A DNA stretch of 64,000 nt from Allobosea sp. CRIB-10. Its GTDB lineage: Bacteria; Pseudomonadota; Alphaproteobacteria; Rhizobiales; Beijerinckiaceae. The translations under genes and the position numbers were made by a program. The notes beneath the pieces were generated by a model that was not told the DNA's origin, searched no databases, and saw only the letters and a program-made list of their open reading frames with translations. Positions 34,870 through 45,266 of the stretch are shown piece after piece. The DNA lies in contig NZ_FOKP01000005.1 of the NCBI RefSeq assembly GCF_900112185.1, positions 1 to 64,000 of the forward strand, read 5' to 3'. Within the stretch, counting starts at the first letter, position 1. The number at the start of each line of letters is the position of its first letter.

Positions 34870-35784
34870 TCAAAACAGCTTTTGGAGGCGCGTCTTCAAC
34901 TCGTCGAACCATCCCTTGCCGCTTTTGCCACCAGCCGACTTTTGCTCAATGGACTTCACCTGATCGAAGATGGGTTTGAAATCCGCCTTCTTGCCATAAC
35001 CCAGGATCTGCGCCATCTCGATCTCCGTGCGCACGGACGACAGCAAGGTGCTGAGCTCCTCGTTCTGCTTGGCATCGCGCTTGTCGGTCTCGGCCAGCTT
35101 TTCAGCTTTTGCCATCGCGGCTTCAGCCCGTAGCACGGGCAGAGGAAAGGCGACCGAGGTCACCACCAGCGTGTTCAGTGCTCGGGCGAGTTCCGCCTTG
35201 GCGTCGTCGATCTTGCCGCTGTCGATGAGCCGTGCGGCCGACTTGATCGCTGCCGGGTACGTTGCCATCGGCAGGTTGTCGGTTTCGATCACGATTTCGC
35301 TGGCCAGATTGGCGACGATGGGCCGGGCCTTTTGCACCTCGCCATCACCCAACAACTCCCGAGACAACTCGACCGCTTTCTTCACCGTTTCCACGTTGGC
35401 GTGGATATCGTGGGTGATGACGCGTACATCGACCGGCGCCAAAGCAAGTTTGGCGTCGCGTGCCAATACCAGTTCCAGCTTTCCGCTGGCCAGTTCCAGC
35501 GCAGCGAGCGCCTCCTTGGTCTTCTTTGCCTCAAGGAGTGTCAAAGCCTCCTGGGTCTTGGTGAGCGCCGTGATGGCGTCCTGAGTGAGCTCAGCACGCT
35601 TTTTTTCGGCTTCCCGGGCGGCCTTGTCATCTACCTGTGGCTGCGCCGCCTTGGATGCGGCAGAGGGTGCTGCAGCACCTGGGCTAGAACCTGCCGCCGA
35701 TTGGGCCTGAGCCGGTCCGCTAAGTCCGACGACGACCGCCAGGGCAAGTGCGGAGAAGGTTGATTGGGGCTGTTTGATATTCAT
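34870..35784 (-). CDS. YfdX-family stress protein, exported (tLST yfdX1-like)
   Basis: 304 residues: signal peptide about 1-28 (ALALAVVVGLSGPAQAQ), then the YfdX domain with DAITALTKTQEALTLLEAKK, APVDVRVITHDIHANVETV and LIDSGKIDDAKAELARAL. It ends GKGWFDELKTRLQKLF, nearly the same as the downstream paralogue, so the pair arose by duplication. Export suggests a periplasmic chaperone-like role, inferred. It follows the Hsp20 fragment in the same direction by 22 bases, as in tLST. Confidence 0.88.
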   Translation of the reverse strand: MNIKQPQSTFSALALAVVVGLSGPAQAQSAAGSSPGAAAPSAASKAAQPQVDDKAAREAEKKRAELTQDAITALTKTQEALTLLEAKKTKEALAALELASGKLELVLARDAKLALAPVDVRVITHDIHANVETVKKAVELSRELLGDGEVQKARPIVANLASEIVIETDNLPMATYPAAIKSAARLIDSGKIDDAKAELARALNTLVVTSVAFPLPVLRAEAAMAKAEKLAETDKRDAKQNEELSTLLSSVRTEIEMAQILGYGKKADFKPIFDQVKSIEQKSAGGKSGKGWFDELKTRLQKLF

Positions 35785-35806
35785 GATCTTGGGCTCCTAA
35801 TTAAAG

Positions 35807-35946
35807 TTAGTTGACTGAGATTTCAATCTGTTTCGGTTTGGCTTGCTCGGCCTTGACAAGCCGCACTTCCAGCGCGCCGTCTTTCATCGAAGCCGTCACC
35901 TTGGTCGGATCAACGTTGTCAGGCAAGACAAAGCTGCGCACAAAGT
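35807..35946 (-). pseudogene. Hsp20 small heat shock protein, C-terminal fragment
   Basis: 46 codons encoding HFVRSFVLPDNVDPTKVTAS, then MKDGALEVRLVKAEQ and KPKQIEISVN: the last strands of an alpha-crystallin domain (R-F-LP...V....A...GvL.v). The rest of the gene has been replaced by the IS3 remnant starting at about 35947. It is the shspGI position of tLST, just ahead of yfdX1. Confidence 0.8.
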
Positions 35947-36690
35947 GACCTGCCACTGAACTTTCATCCAGCGGCGATTAGAGTCTCGACCGTTTCTGTT
36001 ACGCCGTTGGGCGCGGGTTGAGCAACGGGCGGAGACGCGAAGCCCTTATCGAGCGAAGCGTCGGAGCCGGTTGCGGTAAGGGTTCCGGCGAAGGCCGCCG
36101 GGGTCTGGTATCCGAGCGAGGAGTGCGGTCTCGCGGTGTTGAAGTCCTGCCTCCATTCGGCGATGGCGCTGCGGGCGTGGTCGAGGCCGAAGAACAGGCT
36201 CTCGTTCAAGAGCTCATCGCGCATCCGGCCGTTGAAGCTCTCGACGTAGCCATTCTGCATGGGCTTTCCGGGCGCGATGTAGTGCCACTCGACGCGATGA
36301 TCCTTCGACCAGGCGAGGATCGCGTTCGAGGTGAACTCCGTGCCGTGGTCGGAGACGATCATGCCCGGCTTGCCGCGTCGGGAGATCAGGTCCGTCAGCT
36401 CACGAGCAACGCGGCGACCGGAGATCGACGTGTCCGGGATCGCTGCCAGGCATTCGCGCGTCACGTCATCGACGATGTTGAGCACACGGAAGCGCCGCCC
36501 GCAGGCGAACTGATCGTGCACGAAGTCCAGCGACCAGCGCGCGTTCGCCCTTGCCTCGACCAGGATCGGCGCCCGCGTGCCCACCGCGCGTCGCCGCGCC
36601 CGGCGCTTGCGCACCGTCAGGCCCTCCTCGCGGTAGAGCCGGTAGATCGAGCGCATGTAGCTGGCCGTCATCCCGTCGTCTTTCTTGCAA
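35947..36690 (-). mobile_element. IS3-family remnant: 3' part of orfB and terminal end
   Basis: Minus-strand orfB sequence lacking its start: [20 protein letters not shown], the DDE core with [10 protein letters not shown] (first Asp), [10 protein letters not shown] (second Asp) and [16 protein letters not shown] (Glu), stop at 35964. The IS end is at about 35947 (TGACCTGCCACTGAAC inward). It cuts an hsp20 gene on one side and meets the NDUFS4-like gene on the other. The catalytic core is intact but the N-terminus and orfA are not present. Confidence 0.8.
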
Positions 36691-36699
36691 TTGTCACAC

Positions 36700-37231
36700 C
36701 CGTCCACGCCGGAGGATCAGAGGCGGGGAAGGATTCGAGCGAGGCTTCGAGGACCGGATCGAAACTCTCCCTGTCGCTGGTAGACGGGTCGGCCGTGCTC
36801 TCATGCTGGACGCCTCTTGAGAGGCGGCGATCGGGGCGGAACGGGACCCGGAAGGCTCCCGGGGCATCGACGCCCCTGTGCAGCCGGTGGCGCGTCTCAC
36901 CCGCCCAAGGGTTCGCCATCCGGGCTCCCCCAGCGTCCTCGCGCACGACATAATGCCAGTCCTGCCGCTCTGCGAAGTCCACGGCGCTGTCGCGATCCGG
37001 AAACTTCAGCCGAATCGGACGATAGGGATCGCCGGTGGACGTGTATCCCATCAGCGGCTCGATCTGCGGCGGCCGGGACGGCTCGAACTCGAGGACCCAG
37101 TAGTTGGGCCGAGGCGCCGATGTCATCGCGGAACGGGCAGGACGGTAGATGATTGCCGTCGGCACGTCCCAGGATGGCAGATCGGTTCCGGGAATTTTCG
37201 GCGGGAATGGTGGGCGATTATGGCCGCGCAT
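36700..37231 (-). CDS. ETC complex I subunit-like protein (NDUFS4 family), 3' end disturbed
   Basis: About 177 residues. [40 protein letters not shown] and [20 protein letters not shown] match the NADH dehydrogenase Fe-S protein 4 domain (residues about 25-100). The tail carries [13 protein letters not shown], a motif seen in such stress-island proteins, just before the IS3 remnant; the true stop is probably lost and the frame runs on to 36668. Here it is unlikely to be a complex I core part; its role in the island is unknown. Confidence 0.65.
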
Positions 37232-37232
37232 A

Positions 37233-37853
37233 TCAGTTCTCCCGGGTGTCGGTGGATACGAGAAGGTGACGTTCGAGATCGTCGAGTTTTTCCATTCGCC
37301 TCGAATTCAGGCGAACGGCGCGTTCGGTGTTCTGCGAAGGAAAGGCAGCAGCGTGCAGGACGTCCGACCGCATCGCTATCGTGAGATCGGCGACGGCATT
37401 CATCACGCCCTCTCCGTCCCCGTCCGAGAGCGTGCCGTCAGCAAAACCGGACTGCAAGCTCTCCAGTACCTGCTCGAAGCTGGACACGACCCCTGCACTC
37501 GCGACCACAGCCAGCTTGTGGCTGAGAACACGCAGTTCATCGATCAGCTTCGCATCGTGCCTTGCGGTTTCCACGATCTCTGCGACCTTCTCGATACAGG
37601 CCATGTAAATGTCGCATTGCTGCTGGAGGATGATGACCCTTCCTTCCTTGCGAAGCTCGAGATCGGTCTGGCGATTGAGAAGCGCCGCGGTCAGAATGAT
37701 CGTCACGACAGCGCCGAGGAAGATGAGCGTCATCTCCTGCGCGAAAGGCAGTATGTCTTCGGCAAGATACATCGAACGAAAAACGAAAACGATGCCGATG
37801 CCCAAGGCAGCGGCCGCAGCAGCAAATGCCAAGTCAGGCAGGCGGTTCGACAT
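37233..37853 (-). CDS. Hypothetical membrane protein
   Basis: 206 residues. Two N-terminal spans (DLAFAAAAAALGIGIVFVF; MTLIFLGAVVTIILTAALL), then a long cytoplasmic helical part beginning NRQTDLELRKEGRVIILQQQ. It looks like small sensor-less membrane proteins of stress islands; no enzyme motif. The ATG at 37853 has GAGG upstream and overlaps the preceding small gene, giving a three-gene unit after hdeD. Confidence 0.55.
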   Translation of the reverse strand: MSNRLPDLAFAAAAAALGIGIVFVFRSMYLAEDILPFAQEMTLIFLGAVVTIILTAALLNRQTDLELRKEGRVIILQQQCDIYMACIEKVAEIVETARHDAKLIDELRVLSHKLAVVASAGVVSSFEQVLESLQSGFADGTLSDGDGEGVMNAVADLTIAMRSDVLHAAAFPSQNTERAVRLNSRRMEKLDDLERHLLVSTDTREN

Positions 37854-38068
37854 CAGCACCTCGCATTTTCGGTGTCAGGTGGCATGCACTGCTTTGCATC
37901 GGCGTCCGGCGCCTCTGCGTCCCGGTGCCGCAGGAAGATTGGCGTCGGACCGCTGCCGAACGGATTGAAGCCGGTGCTCAGGCAACGGTCGAAGATCGTT
38001 TCGTCCCATCGGGTGAAATCGTGCTCCTCGCCGGCAAGTCGCCCGTCATCCACCACAGGGCACCTCAC
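37853..38068 (-). CDS. Hypothetical small protein coupled to hdeD
   Basis: 71 residues from a GTG start that overlaps the hdeD stop (GTGA); its own TGA overlaps the next ATG. Double coupling is the main evidence. FTRWDETIFDRCLSTGFNPF is the only protein-like segment. No domain recognised; a chance frame is possible. Confidence 0.4.
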   Translation of the reverse strand: MRCPVVDDGRLAGEEHDFTRWDETIFDRCLSTGFNPFGSGPTPIFLRHRDAEAPDADAKQCMPPDTENARC

Positions 38069-38712
38069 GCCTTTGCCGATGGGGGAGCGTTATCGAAGGC
38101 CGCACCGTCCGAACGATCCGCCTTGCGAAGCCGTAGCCCGAGGAGGATCATCATCACCCCGAAGACCGCGGCGTAGAAGCCGATCAGCCAGCCGAGCGCG
38201 AGGAAGCTTTCGACCGGGCGCGTCAGCAGCATCCAGGTCACGACGACACCGAGAACGACCGAGAGAAGGCCGCTCAGGATCAGCCAGATTTCGCCGTTGA
38301 TTTCCTTTCGCAGGCGGATCGCTGCCGCGATCTCGAGGGCACCCGAGAACACGGACCAGAATGCGATGCTGGCCCAGAGGAATGTCGCAAGCACAAGCGT
38401 CGCGACAAAAGGCGAGACAACCACGACGACGCCCGTGGCGATGCCCAGAATGCCGCTGAACATCAGCCAGCCCCAGCGTTCGCCCTTGCGGATGTTACGT
38501 ATCGCGGCGACGAGGCCGAACACGCCGTCGGCAAAGGCGAACGCGCCGAAGACCAGCGTGAGCGCCAGAAGCGCTTCCGCAGGCATGACGAAGGCTAGCA
38601 CTGCGATGATCAATGCGAGCACGCCGCGTAACACGAATGCCCACCAATTCCGGGACAGGCTGCACAGCATGTCCTGCATCTTGTCGGTCGGGTTTTCAGA
38701 GGCTGTGGTCAT
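38065..38712 (-). CDS. hdeD: HdeD-family acid-resistance membrane protein
   Basis: 215 residues, six spans in three pairs, DUF308/HdeD type: WWAFVLRGVLALIIAVLAFV, TLVFGAFAFADGVFGLVAAI, then LSGLLSVVLGVVVTWMLL. HdeD proteins protect the inner membrane or periplasm under acid stress and at high cell density in enterics, and hdeD is a regular tLST gene. It lies downstream of the HPF-sigma gene by 26 bases, same strand. Confidence 0.88.
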   Translation of the reverse strand: MTTASENPTDKMQDMLCSLSRNWWAFVLRGVLALIIAVLAFVMPAEALLALTLVFGAFAFADGVFGLVAAIRNIRKGERWGWLMFSGILGIATGVVVVVSPFVATLVLATFLWASIAFWSVFSGALEIAAAIRLRKEINGEIWLILSGLLSVVLGVVVTWMLLTRPVESFLALGWLIGFYAAVFGVMMILLGLRLRKADRSDGAAFDNAPPSAKA

Positions 38713-38738
38713 TGGTCGATCTCCTATTCAGTTCCATG

Positions 38739-39881
38739 TCAGGTGTCGGAGCCGGCCTCCTCGCCGGTTAGGGCGGCGGCCACGCGGCGGCGATCCTCGA
38801 TCGGCTGAGGCAGACGCTGCGTGTGAGCGATTTCCCGTTCGATGGGCGCGCGGCCTGATGGATCTCTGACCAACCCGGCTTCGGCAAGCCTCGCGCGTAG
38901 TGTCGCGCCCGCATTTTCTGCGATCTCGGCGACCACTGTCTCGGTCAGGCCGAAAAGGTCTGCCGTCTCCGCGATCGTAGCGTTGTCGAGGTGGAGCCGA
39001 TAGAGAACGCGGCGTTCGACCGACGGAAGATCGGCGATTGCCCGGTGCAGCACCATGGCGATCTTATGCCGATCCGCTTGGCTCTCGGGGTCTGTGCCGC
39101 CGTCGTCGGCGAGGAGGTCCTCCAGCATCAGCACTTCGTCGGGCTGGTAGAACTCGAACATCGCCTGATCCGCCTCGGTCGGATCCTCCGCCGGGGCCTC
39201 GGGTTCCGCCTCGATCGAGGCGGCGTCCTCCGGCACCGCGCGGCGCGCGGCGCGCGCCTCGGCCTCGATGGTCTCGAAAGCCAGTTTCAGCAGCCAGTCG
39301 CCTATGGAAAACTCGGTGGGCCGCTGCTCGAACCTTTCCAGCCCCTTGAGGATCGTCGCATCGACGATATCGCCAACGCTCAGGTAGCCAGCCGGCACAG
39401 ACCCGCTGCACTCGAGATAGGTCAACTCGCGCCTGACGGTATCGTAGACCGTATCGAGATGATCCTCGATCAGGTCGAAGAAGAGTTGGCGCCGGTCCGC
39501 TTCCGCCGCATCCCGCGCGGGCGACAGCGGGGCGCCGATCCGGCGCCGGCGGGCGGGACGCTTGTATTCAGACTCGTGCTTGAGGCGCGCCACATGCCGG
39601 TCAACCCGCTGGCGCAGGTCGGCAAAGGCCTTGCGCAGGACAGGCTCGATCTCGAACCCCTCTTCCTGCGCCGCGATCACGCCCGAGGGCAGTTGCAGGC
39701 GCAGGCTGACCTGGATGCGCGTCTTGCCCCTCGTCTGGGAGGCGACGACTTCGAGCCGGACGAGATCCTCGCGGAAGCGTACAAGATGAGGTTCAAGTTG
39801 CCGCACCTCTTCCTCGATGACCTCGGGCGCGCGCTGTTGCCCGTGCCGGTCGAGATTGCGAAATGCTCTGATGACTTTCAT
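38739..39881 (-). CDS. HPF/RaiA - sigma-70-like fusion protein
   Basis: 380 residues with two parts. Residues about 1-110 read as a ribosome hibernation factor domain (FRNLDRHGQQRAPEVIEEEV, RLEVVASQTRGKTRIQVSL, VLRKAFADLRQRVDRHVARL). After a basic linker (KRPARRRRIG), residues about 130-345 read as an ECF sigma factor: region 2 with YLSVGDIVDATILKGLERFE and IGDWLLKLAFETIEAEAR, and region 4 with AIADLPSVERRVLYRLHLDN and IAETADLFGLTETVVAEI. It lies between ClpK and HdeD and is a likely regulator of the island. Sigma activity is inferred. Confidence 0.7.
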   Translation of the reverse strand: MKVIRAFRNLDRHGQQRAPEVIEEEVRQLEPHLVRFREDLVRLEVVASQTRGKTRIQVSLRLQLPSGVIAAQEEGFEIEPVLRKAFADLRQRVDRHVARLKHESEYKRPARRRRIGAPLSPARDAAEADRRQLFFDLIEDHLDTVYDTVRRELTYLECSGSVPAGYLSVGDIVDATILKGLERFEQRPTEFSIGDWLLKLAFETIEAEARAARRAVPEDAASIEAEPEAPAEDPTEADQAMFEFYQPDEVLMLEDLLADDGGTDPESQADRHKIAMVLHRAIADLPSVERRVLYRLHLDNATIAETADLFGLTETVVAEIAENAGATLRARLAEAGLVRDPSGRAPIEREIAHTQRLPQPIEDRRRVAAALTGEEAGSDT

Positions 39882-39959
39882 GCCGTGGATCCTTCCAGTA
39901 ACCCTCCGACGAAATGGGCCGGCGCGACCGTCATCGCGCCGGGCCAGTCCCTCGCAACG

Positions 39960-42866
39960 TCACCCGGCGGATTTGTCCTCCTTGGACTGCACCTCATCCT
40001 TGGCCTCGGCCGGGACGTCGGGCGTCGGAGCGTCCGCCTTGTCTCCGGCAACTTCGCCGGACTCGTCGATCCCGGCCTTGGCCTGACCGTCCGGGCTGTC
40101 GTCACCGGTGTCCTTTGCGATCTTTTCGAACACGACCTTCTGCTCGTCCGCCGACCAGGCGACGCGGACCTTGTCACCATCCTCGATCCGCCCGGAGAGC
40201 ATTTCGCGGGCCAACTCGGTCTCCAGCTCCGACCGGATCAGCCGGCGCAGCTCGCGGGCGCCGAATTCGGGGCGGAAGCCGACCGCGCCGAAGTGATCCA
40301 CGACGCTCACGTCGAATTCGAGTTCGACGCCCTGGCCGAGGGCGGTCCGTTTCACCCGGTTCAGCTGCAACTCGACGATCTGGCGGATCTCCGACTGGTT
40401 CAGCGAATGGAAGACGATGATCTCATCGATCCGGTTGATGAACTCTGGCCGGAAATGACCGCGCAACACCTCCATCAGTTCGGATTTCTGCTTGGCCTCG
40501 TCGAACTCCCTGCTGCCGCGTTTCGTGAGGTTGCGCTGGATGATGTCCGAACCGAGGTTCGAGGTGGCGATGATGATGGTGTTAGTGAAGTCCACCACGC
40601 GGCCCTTGCCATCTGTCAGGCGGCCATCGTCGAAAACCTGAAGCAGGATGTTGTAGACATCGGGATGCGCCTTTTCGATCTCGTCGAGGAGCACGACCGA
40701 GTAGGGCCGACGGCGCACCTTCTCCGTCAGCTGCCCGCCTTCGTCGTATCCGACGTAGCCCGGAGGTGCGCCAACCAACCGGGCAACCGAGTGGCGCTCG
40801 CCATACTCCGACATGTCGATACGGATCAGCGCGTCCTGATCGCCGAAGATTACCTCGGCGAGCGTCTTGGCCAGTTCCGTCTTGCCAACCCCGGTCGGCC
40901 CGAGGAACAGGAAGGTCGCGGTCGGACCGGAACCTTCGCGCAGACCCGCACGCGCCAGGCGCACCGCATCGGCCACGGCGCGGATCGCTTCTTCCTGGCC
41001 AATGACGCGCTCGTGCAGCTTCTCCTCGAGCTTCAGGAGCTTGTCCTTCTCCTCGGCGGTCAGCTCCGTGACCGGAACACCGGTGATCTTGGAGACGATC
41101 TGCGCGACATGATCGGCGCGCACCTCGGCGGTCGCCGAAGCCTGGTCGCGCTTCCAGATCTCCAGAAGCTCGTCAAGCTCCTTCTGCTTCTGCTCGAGTT
41201 CCTTCTTCAGTTCCGCTGCTCGGTCGAATTGCTTGCGGGCTGCGGCATAGTCCTGTTCGCGCTTGATCTGCGCGACCTCGGCTTCGAGCTCCTGCACGTC
41301 CACGGGCCGCGCAGTGGCCGAGATCTTCACCCGCGCCGCGGCCTGGTCGATCAGGTCGATCGCCTTGTCGGGCATGAAGCGACCGGTGATATAGCGATCC
41401 GAAAGCTCCGCGGCGGCGATGATCGCCTCGTCGGTGATCGTCACCTTGTGGTGGCTTTCGAGCGTGTCGCGCAGCCCGCGCAGAATCATGATCGTCTGTG
41501 CGACCGTGGGCTCGTCCACATAAACCGGCTGGAACCGTCGCTCGAGCGCCGCGTCCTTCTCGATGTATTTCTGGTACTCGTTGAGCGTCGTCGCGCCGAT
41601 CAGGTTCAGCTCGCCCCGCGCCAGCGCCGGCTTGAAGGTGTTGGCGATGTCGAGACCACCTTCGCCACCGCCCTGGCCGGCGCCGACGATGGTGTGCATC
41701 TCGTCGATGAACAGGATCAGGCTGTCCTTCTCCTCGGTGATCTCCTTGAGGATCTTCTGGACTCGCTCCTCGAACTCGCCGCGATACTTCGACCCGGCCA
41801 CCATCGAGTTGATGTTGAGCTCGACCAGCCGCTTGTCGCGCAGCGCCTCGGGCACTTCGCCCGCGACGATCCGTTGTGCAAGTCCCTCGACGATGGCGGT
41901 CTTGCCCACGCCGGGCTCGCCGATCAGCACCGGGTTGTTCTTTTTCCGGCGGGCCAGCACTTCGATCGTCGTCTCGATCTCGCGGGCGCGGCCGATGACG
42001 GGATCGAGCTTGCCATCGCGGGCGAGCTTCGTCAGGTCTCGGCTGAACTGGTCGAGATCGGGGGTGTTCGACGGAGTCTCGACGCGGCCTTCCTCGGCTC
42101 CCTTGCCGACCACCTTCGTCACCTGCTGGCGAAGCGCCTGCGGCGTCAACCCCAGCTTGCGCAGCATCGCCGCCGCGAGGCCTTCGCCCTCTTCGGCGAG
42201 CCCGATCAGCAGATGTTCCGGCCCGACATAGGAATGGCCAAGCTCGTTCGAGGCGATGAAGGCCCGGTTCAGCGCGTCCTTGAGACGCGGGCTAACACCG
42301 ATTTCGCCTTCCGTCTTGGCGTCTCCACGCTTCGCTTCCTTCTCGATCTGGCGCCGCAGATCGTCCACATCGACCTTGAACTGTTCCAGGATCGTCTTGA
42401 CGACGTCAGACGAGGTCAATGCCAGAAGCAGATGTTCGGTATCGACCTCGCTGCGCCCGAATTCTCCGGCCTTCTGTGCGGCCTCCTGCAATAGTTTGTT
42501 GCCCTGTTCGCTCAGCCGGTCAGCGATGGTGCGTCCGCCGCCGCGCCGCGAACCACGCCGTGGCGTGCCCTCTCCGAAAGTGGCGTCGACGACCTCGTCA
42601 TCACCGTCGCCCATGGAGCCCAGCGTGCCGCCCCGCAACGGGCTGTCGCCAAAGAGGCTGCCGAAACCGCTGTCGCCGAAGAACTCGTCAAGAAGGGAAT
42701 GCCGTCCGAACAGGGACTCCAGCGGCGAGGCGCTGCGGCCCGACCGGCGCACCATCTCGCGGTAATGCTGGTCGCAAAGCTCCATGTTCTGAATTCTGCC
42801 GTTCACCGAGGCGCGCACGCGCGCCGTCGCCGGGCGACCGCAAATATCGCAAGCTCCGTTTGCCAT
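39960..42866 (-). CDS. clpK: ClpK/ClpG-type disaggregase (HSP100)
   Basis: 968 residues. An N-terminal zinc-binding extension CDICG...ELCDQH (Cys6, Cys9, Cys31, His34), specific to ClpK/ClpG, is followed by a Clp_N repeat domain (about 110-250), AAA1 with Walker A GEPGVGKT (about 317-323), a short coiled middle domain ([20 protein letters not shown]) and AAA2 with [11 protein letters not shown] charged C-terminal tail replaces a ClpP-binding loop. ClpG proteins dissolve aggregates by themselves and give heat resistance. It is 75 bases from the HPF-sigma gene and downstream of ftsH. Confidence 0.93.
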   Translation of the reverse strand: MANGACDICGRPATARVRASVNGRIQNMELCDQHYREMVRRSGRSASPLESLFGRHSLLDEFFGDSGFGSLFGDSPLRGGTLGSMGDGDDEVVDATFGEGTPRRGSRRGGGRTIADRLSEQGNKLLQEAAQKAGEFGRSEVDTEHLLLALTSSDVVKTILEQFKVDVDDLRRQIEKEAKRGDAKTEGEIGVSPRLKDALNRAFIASNELGHSYVGPEHLLIGLAEEGEGLAAAMLRKLGLTPQALRQQVTKVVGKGAEEGRVETPSNTPDLDQFSRDLTKLARDGKLDPVIGRAREIETTIEVLARRKKNNPVLIGEPGVGKTAIVEGLAQRIVAGEVPEALRDKRLVELNINSMVAGSKYRGEFEERVQKILKEITEEKDSLILFIDEMHTIVGAGQGGGEGGLDIANTFKPALARGELNLIGATTLNEYQKYIEKDAALERRFQPVYVDEPTVAQTIMILRGLRDTLESHHKVTITDEAIIAAAELSDRYITGRFMPDKAIDLIDQAAARVKISATARPVDVQELEAEVAQIKREQDYAAARKQFDRAAELKKELEQKQKELDELLEIWKRDQASATAEVRADHVAQIVSKITGVPVTELTAEEKDKLLKLEEKLHERVIGQEEAIRAVADAVRLARAGLREGSGPTATFLFLGPTGVGKTELAKTLAEVIFGDQDALIRIDMSEYGERHSVARLVGAPPGYVGYDEGGQLTEKVRRRPYSVVLLDEIEKAHPDVYNILLQVFDDGRLTDGKGRVVDFTNTIIIATSNLGSDIIQRNLTKRGSREFDEAKQKSELMEVLRGHFRPEFINRIDEIIVFHSLNQSEIRQIVELQLNRVKRTALGQGVELEFDVSVVDHFGAVGFRPEFGARELRRLIRSELETELAREMLSGRIEDGDKVRVAWSADEQKVVFEKIAKDTGDDSPDGQAKAGIDESGEVAGDKADAPTPDVPAEAKDEVQSKEDKSAG

Positions 42867-42930
42867 TTGTCTTCTCCTTTATCTTTATCCAGTCAGGGTT
42901 ATCCGCCGATCATCTGCGCCAGTGACAGTG

Positions 42931-44763
42931 TCACGCAGCGACCGCTTCCGTTCTTTTCAACTTGGCCCCAATTGCCACCAGATTGGGCTCGTCCAGTGTC
43001 TCTCTTTGCAGGAGATCCTGCGCCGATTGCTCGAGAAGATCCAGATTGGTTTCAAGAAGGGTGAGGGTGCGCTTGAACACGCCATCCACGATGTCGCGCA
43101 CCTTCGCGTCCATCCGCTCAGCAGTGGCGTCGCTGTAACGGCGGTTCAGCCAGGACGACTGGTCGCCGGTGCCGAGAAAGCCGGGCCGATCGCTGTCGTA
43201 GCTGACATGCCCGAGTTCTTCGTCCATCCCGTACCGCGCGACCATGGCGCGGGCGATGTCGGTCGCCTTGACCAGATCGTCCGCCGCCCCGGTCGAGACA
43301 TGATCGTAGATGATCTTCTCTGCCGCGCGCCCGCCAAGCAGGACTGCGATCTTGTTTTCGAGTTCCTCCCGCGTCATCAGGAAGCGGTCCTCGGTCGGGC
43401 GCTGGATGGTGTAGCCGAGCGCGCCAATCCCGCGCGGTATGATCGAGACCTTGTGCACCGGGTCCACCCCCGGCAGAGCCATCGCCACCAGCGCGTGCCC
43501 CATCTCGTGGTGCGCCACGATCTCGCGTTCGCGCGGATTGAGCACGCGGTTCTTCTTTTCCAACCCGGCGATGATGCGTTCCAACGCATTGTTGAAGTCG
43601 TCCATCGTCACCGCATCAGCCTTGCGGCGCGTGGCGAGCAATGCTGCCTCGTTGACGAGATTGGCAAGATCCGCGCCGGAAAAGCCGGGAGTAAGAGCTG
43701 CGACCTTCTCGGCATCGACGTCTGGGGCGAGCGTCACTTTCTTCATGTGCACGTTCAAGATCTGCACACGCCCCGTCTTGTCGGGCCGGTCCACCAGCAC
43801 CTGACGGTCGAAGCGTCCCGCACGCAGCAGCGCGGGGTCGAGAATCTCGGGTCGGTTGGTGGCGGCCAGGAGCACGATGCCCACTGCAGGGTCGAAGCCG
43901 TCGAGCTCGGTCAGAAGCTGGTTCAGCGTCTGCTCACGCTCATCATGGCCACCGGCAATCTGGCCGGAGGAGCGCGCCCTCCCAAGAGCGTCGAGTTCGT
44001 CGATGAAGATGATTGCCGGGGCCGATTTCCGGGCCTGCTCGAACAGGTCGCGCACCCGTGCGGCACCGACGCCCACGAACATCTCGACGAACTCTGATCC
44101 CGAGATCGAAAAGAAGGTCACGCCGGCCTCGCCTGCCACCGCGCGCGCCAGAAGCGTCTTGCCGGTTCCCGGCGGCCCGACGAGCAATATGCCTTTGGGG
44201 ATATGTGCGCCCAGCTTTCCGTATTCGGCGGGGTTCCTGAGGAACTCCACGACCTCCTCGAGCTCGGCCTTGGCCTCGTCCACACCGGCCACGTCGGCGA
44301 AGCTGACGCCGGTTTCCTTTTCCATGTAAACTTTGGCCTTGCTGCGGCCGACCTGCATGAAGCCGCCAAAACCCTGCTTGTCGGCGAACTTGCGGAACAG
44401 CAGCATCCAGATTCCGAAGAAGACAAGCGCTGGCGCCACCCAGGAAATCAGCGTGCCGAGAAAAGTGTTTTGCGGAACGCCAGTGATCTCGATACCTGAC
44501 CGGTCTATCCGCTCCAGGATTGCGGGATTCACTACGGTCGTCACAAACTGCTTCTTGCCGTCGACCGGTTCGGCGAAGGTGCCTGTGATAGTGTCTGCCC
44601 CGACCGCGACAGAGGAAATTTTCCCGTCAGCGAGATACTTCTCGAACTGGCTGTAGCTGATCGGCGCGACGGATTGCCAGCCGGCGATCAGGTTCTGGAT
44701 GAAAAGCACGGCTATGAAAGCCACCACCCAGTACCAGATGTTGTATTCGGTCTTCCTTTCCAT
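42931..44763 (-). CDS. ftsH: FtsH membrane AAA+ zinc metalloprotease (island copy)
   Basis: 610 residues: TM1 about 10-28, periplasmic domain, TM2 about 101-122, AAA domain with GPPGTGKT (about 196-203), second region of homology [14 protein letters not shown], zinc site HEMGH (about 418-422) and third ligand Asp further on. It degrades misfolded membrane and cytosolic proteins; duplicates of ftsH with clpK are typical of Pseudomonas aeruginosa clone C-type heat islands. The ATG at 44763 is chosen because the frame upstream reads through the MarR gene. It is 16 bases after marR. Confidence 0.93.
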   Translation of the reverse strand: MERKTEYNIWYWVVAFIAVLFIQNLIAGWQSVAPISYSQFEKYLADGKISSVAVGADTITGTFAEPVDGKKQFVTTVVNPAILERIDRSGIEITGVPQNTFLGTLISWVAPALVFFGIWMLLFRKFADKQGFGGFMQVGRSKAKVYMEKETGVSFADVAGVDEAKAELEEVVEFLRNPAEYGKLGAHIPKGILLVGPPGTGKTLLARAVAGEAGVTFFSISGSEFVEMFVGVGAARVRDLFEQARKSAPAIIFIDELDALGRARSSGQIAGGHDEREQTLNQLLTELDGFDPAVGIVLLAATNRPEILDPALLRAGRFDRQVLVDRPDKTGRVQILNVHMKKVTLAPDVDAEKVAALTPGFSGADLANLVNEAALLATRRKADAVTMDDFNNALERIIAGLEKKNRVLNPREREIVAHHEMGHALVAMALPGVDPVHKVSIIPRGIGALGYTIQRPTEDRFLMTREELENKIAVLLGGRAAEKIIYDHVSTGAADDLVKATDIARAMVARYGMDEELGHVSYDSDRPGFLGTGDQSSWLNRRYSDATAERMDAKVRDIVDGVFKRTLTLLETNLDLLEQSAQDLLQRETLDEPNLVAIGAKLKRTEAVAA

Positions 44764-44779
44764 ACCTATTCGCCCCCCT

Positions 44780-45208
44780 CTAGCGTAAAAGCCGCGACTT
44801 GATCCGCTCGAGCAGCGCCAGCAGAATGCGCCTTTCGTCCGCCGACAGATCCTGCAGGATTTCATCTTCGAGCGCCGACTGCCGCGGCGCGAGTTCCTCC
44901 AGCATCGCCCTGGCCTTAGGTGTTGCCGTGACGATCTGCGACCGCCGGTCGTCGGGCGAGGGCCACCGCTCGACCCAACCGCCCTGTACCATGCGATCGA
45001 CGAGCTGGCCCGCAGTGGCCCGGCCTACCTCCAGCCGCCCGGCCAGATCGCCGATGGTCAGCCCGAGCGAATCCTCGACATGTGTCGCCGCCATCCAGGA
45101 CAGGCGGGTCAGGCCGCTGTCGCCGATCTCGTTGTCGATCCGCTGCTGGATGAGCTGCGCGACACGGTGGATCGTCGTCCCGATCAGGGCAAGATCAGAA
45201 GAGATCAT
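44780..45208 (-). CDS. MarR-family transcriptional regulator
   Basis: 142 residues with a winged helix: helix-turn-helix LTIGDLAGRLEVGRATAGQL (about 51-70) and wing WVERWPSPDDRRSQIV with the conserved D.R.R motif. It is the first gene of the marR-ftsH-clpK-HPF/sigma-hdeD direction and divergent from the three hsp20 genes, so it probably controls the shared region; an inverted repeat there is a candidate site. Ligand unknown. Confidence 0.88.
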   Translation of the reverse strand: MISSDLALIGTTIHRVAQLIQQRIDNEIGDSGLTRLSWMAATHVEDSLGLTIGDLAGRLEVGRATAGQLVDRMVQGGWVERWPSPDDRRSQIVTATPKARAMLEELAPRQSALEDEILQDLSADERRILLALLERIKSRLLR

Positions 45209-45266
45209 GGGTATCCTTCCTCCACTGCATGAGAAACAGGATAGACTGCTCTCCATCCAATGCGCA

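Noticed and set aside
31118..36690. One IS3 element split by insertion of the stress segment
   Set aside because: On the minus strand orfA should lie at higher coordinates than orfB; here it is the reverse, so two remnants are needed.
38991..42494. 1167-codon open frame on the plus strand
   Set aside because: It runs antisense to clpK and the HPF-sigma gene, has no domain, and is open only because of high GC third positions in the real genes.
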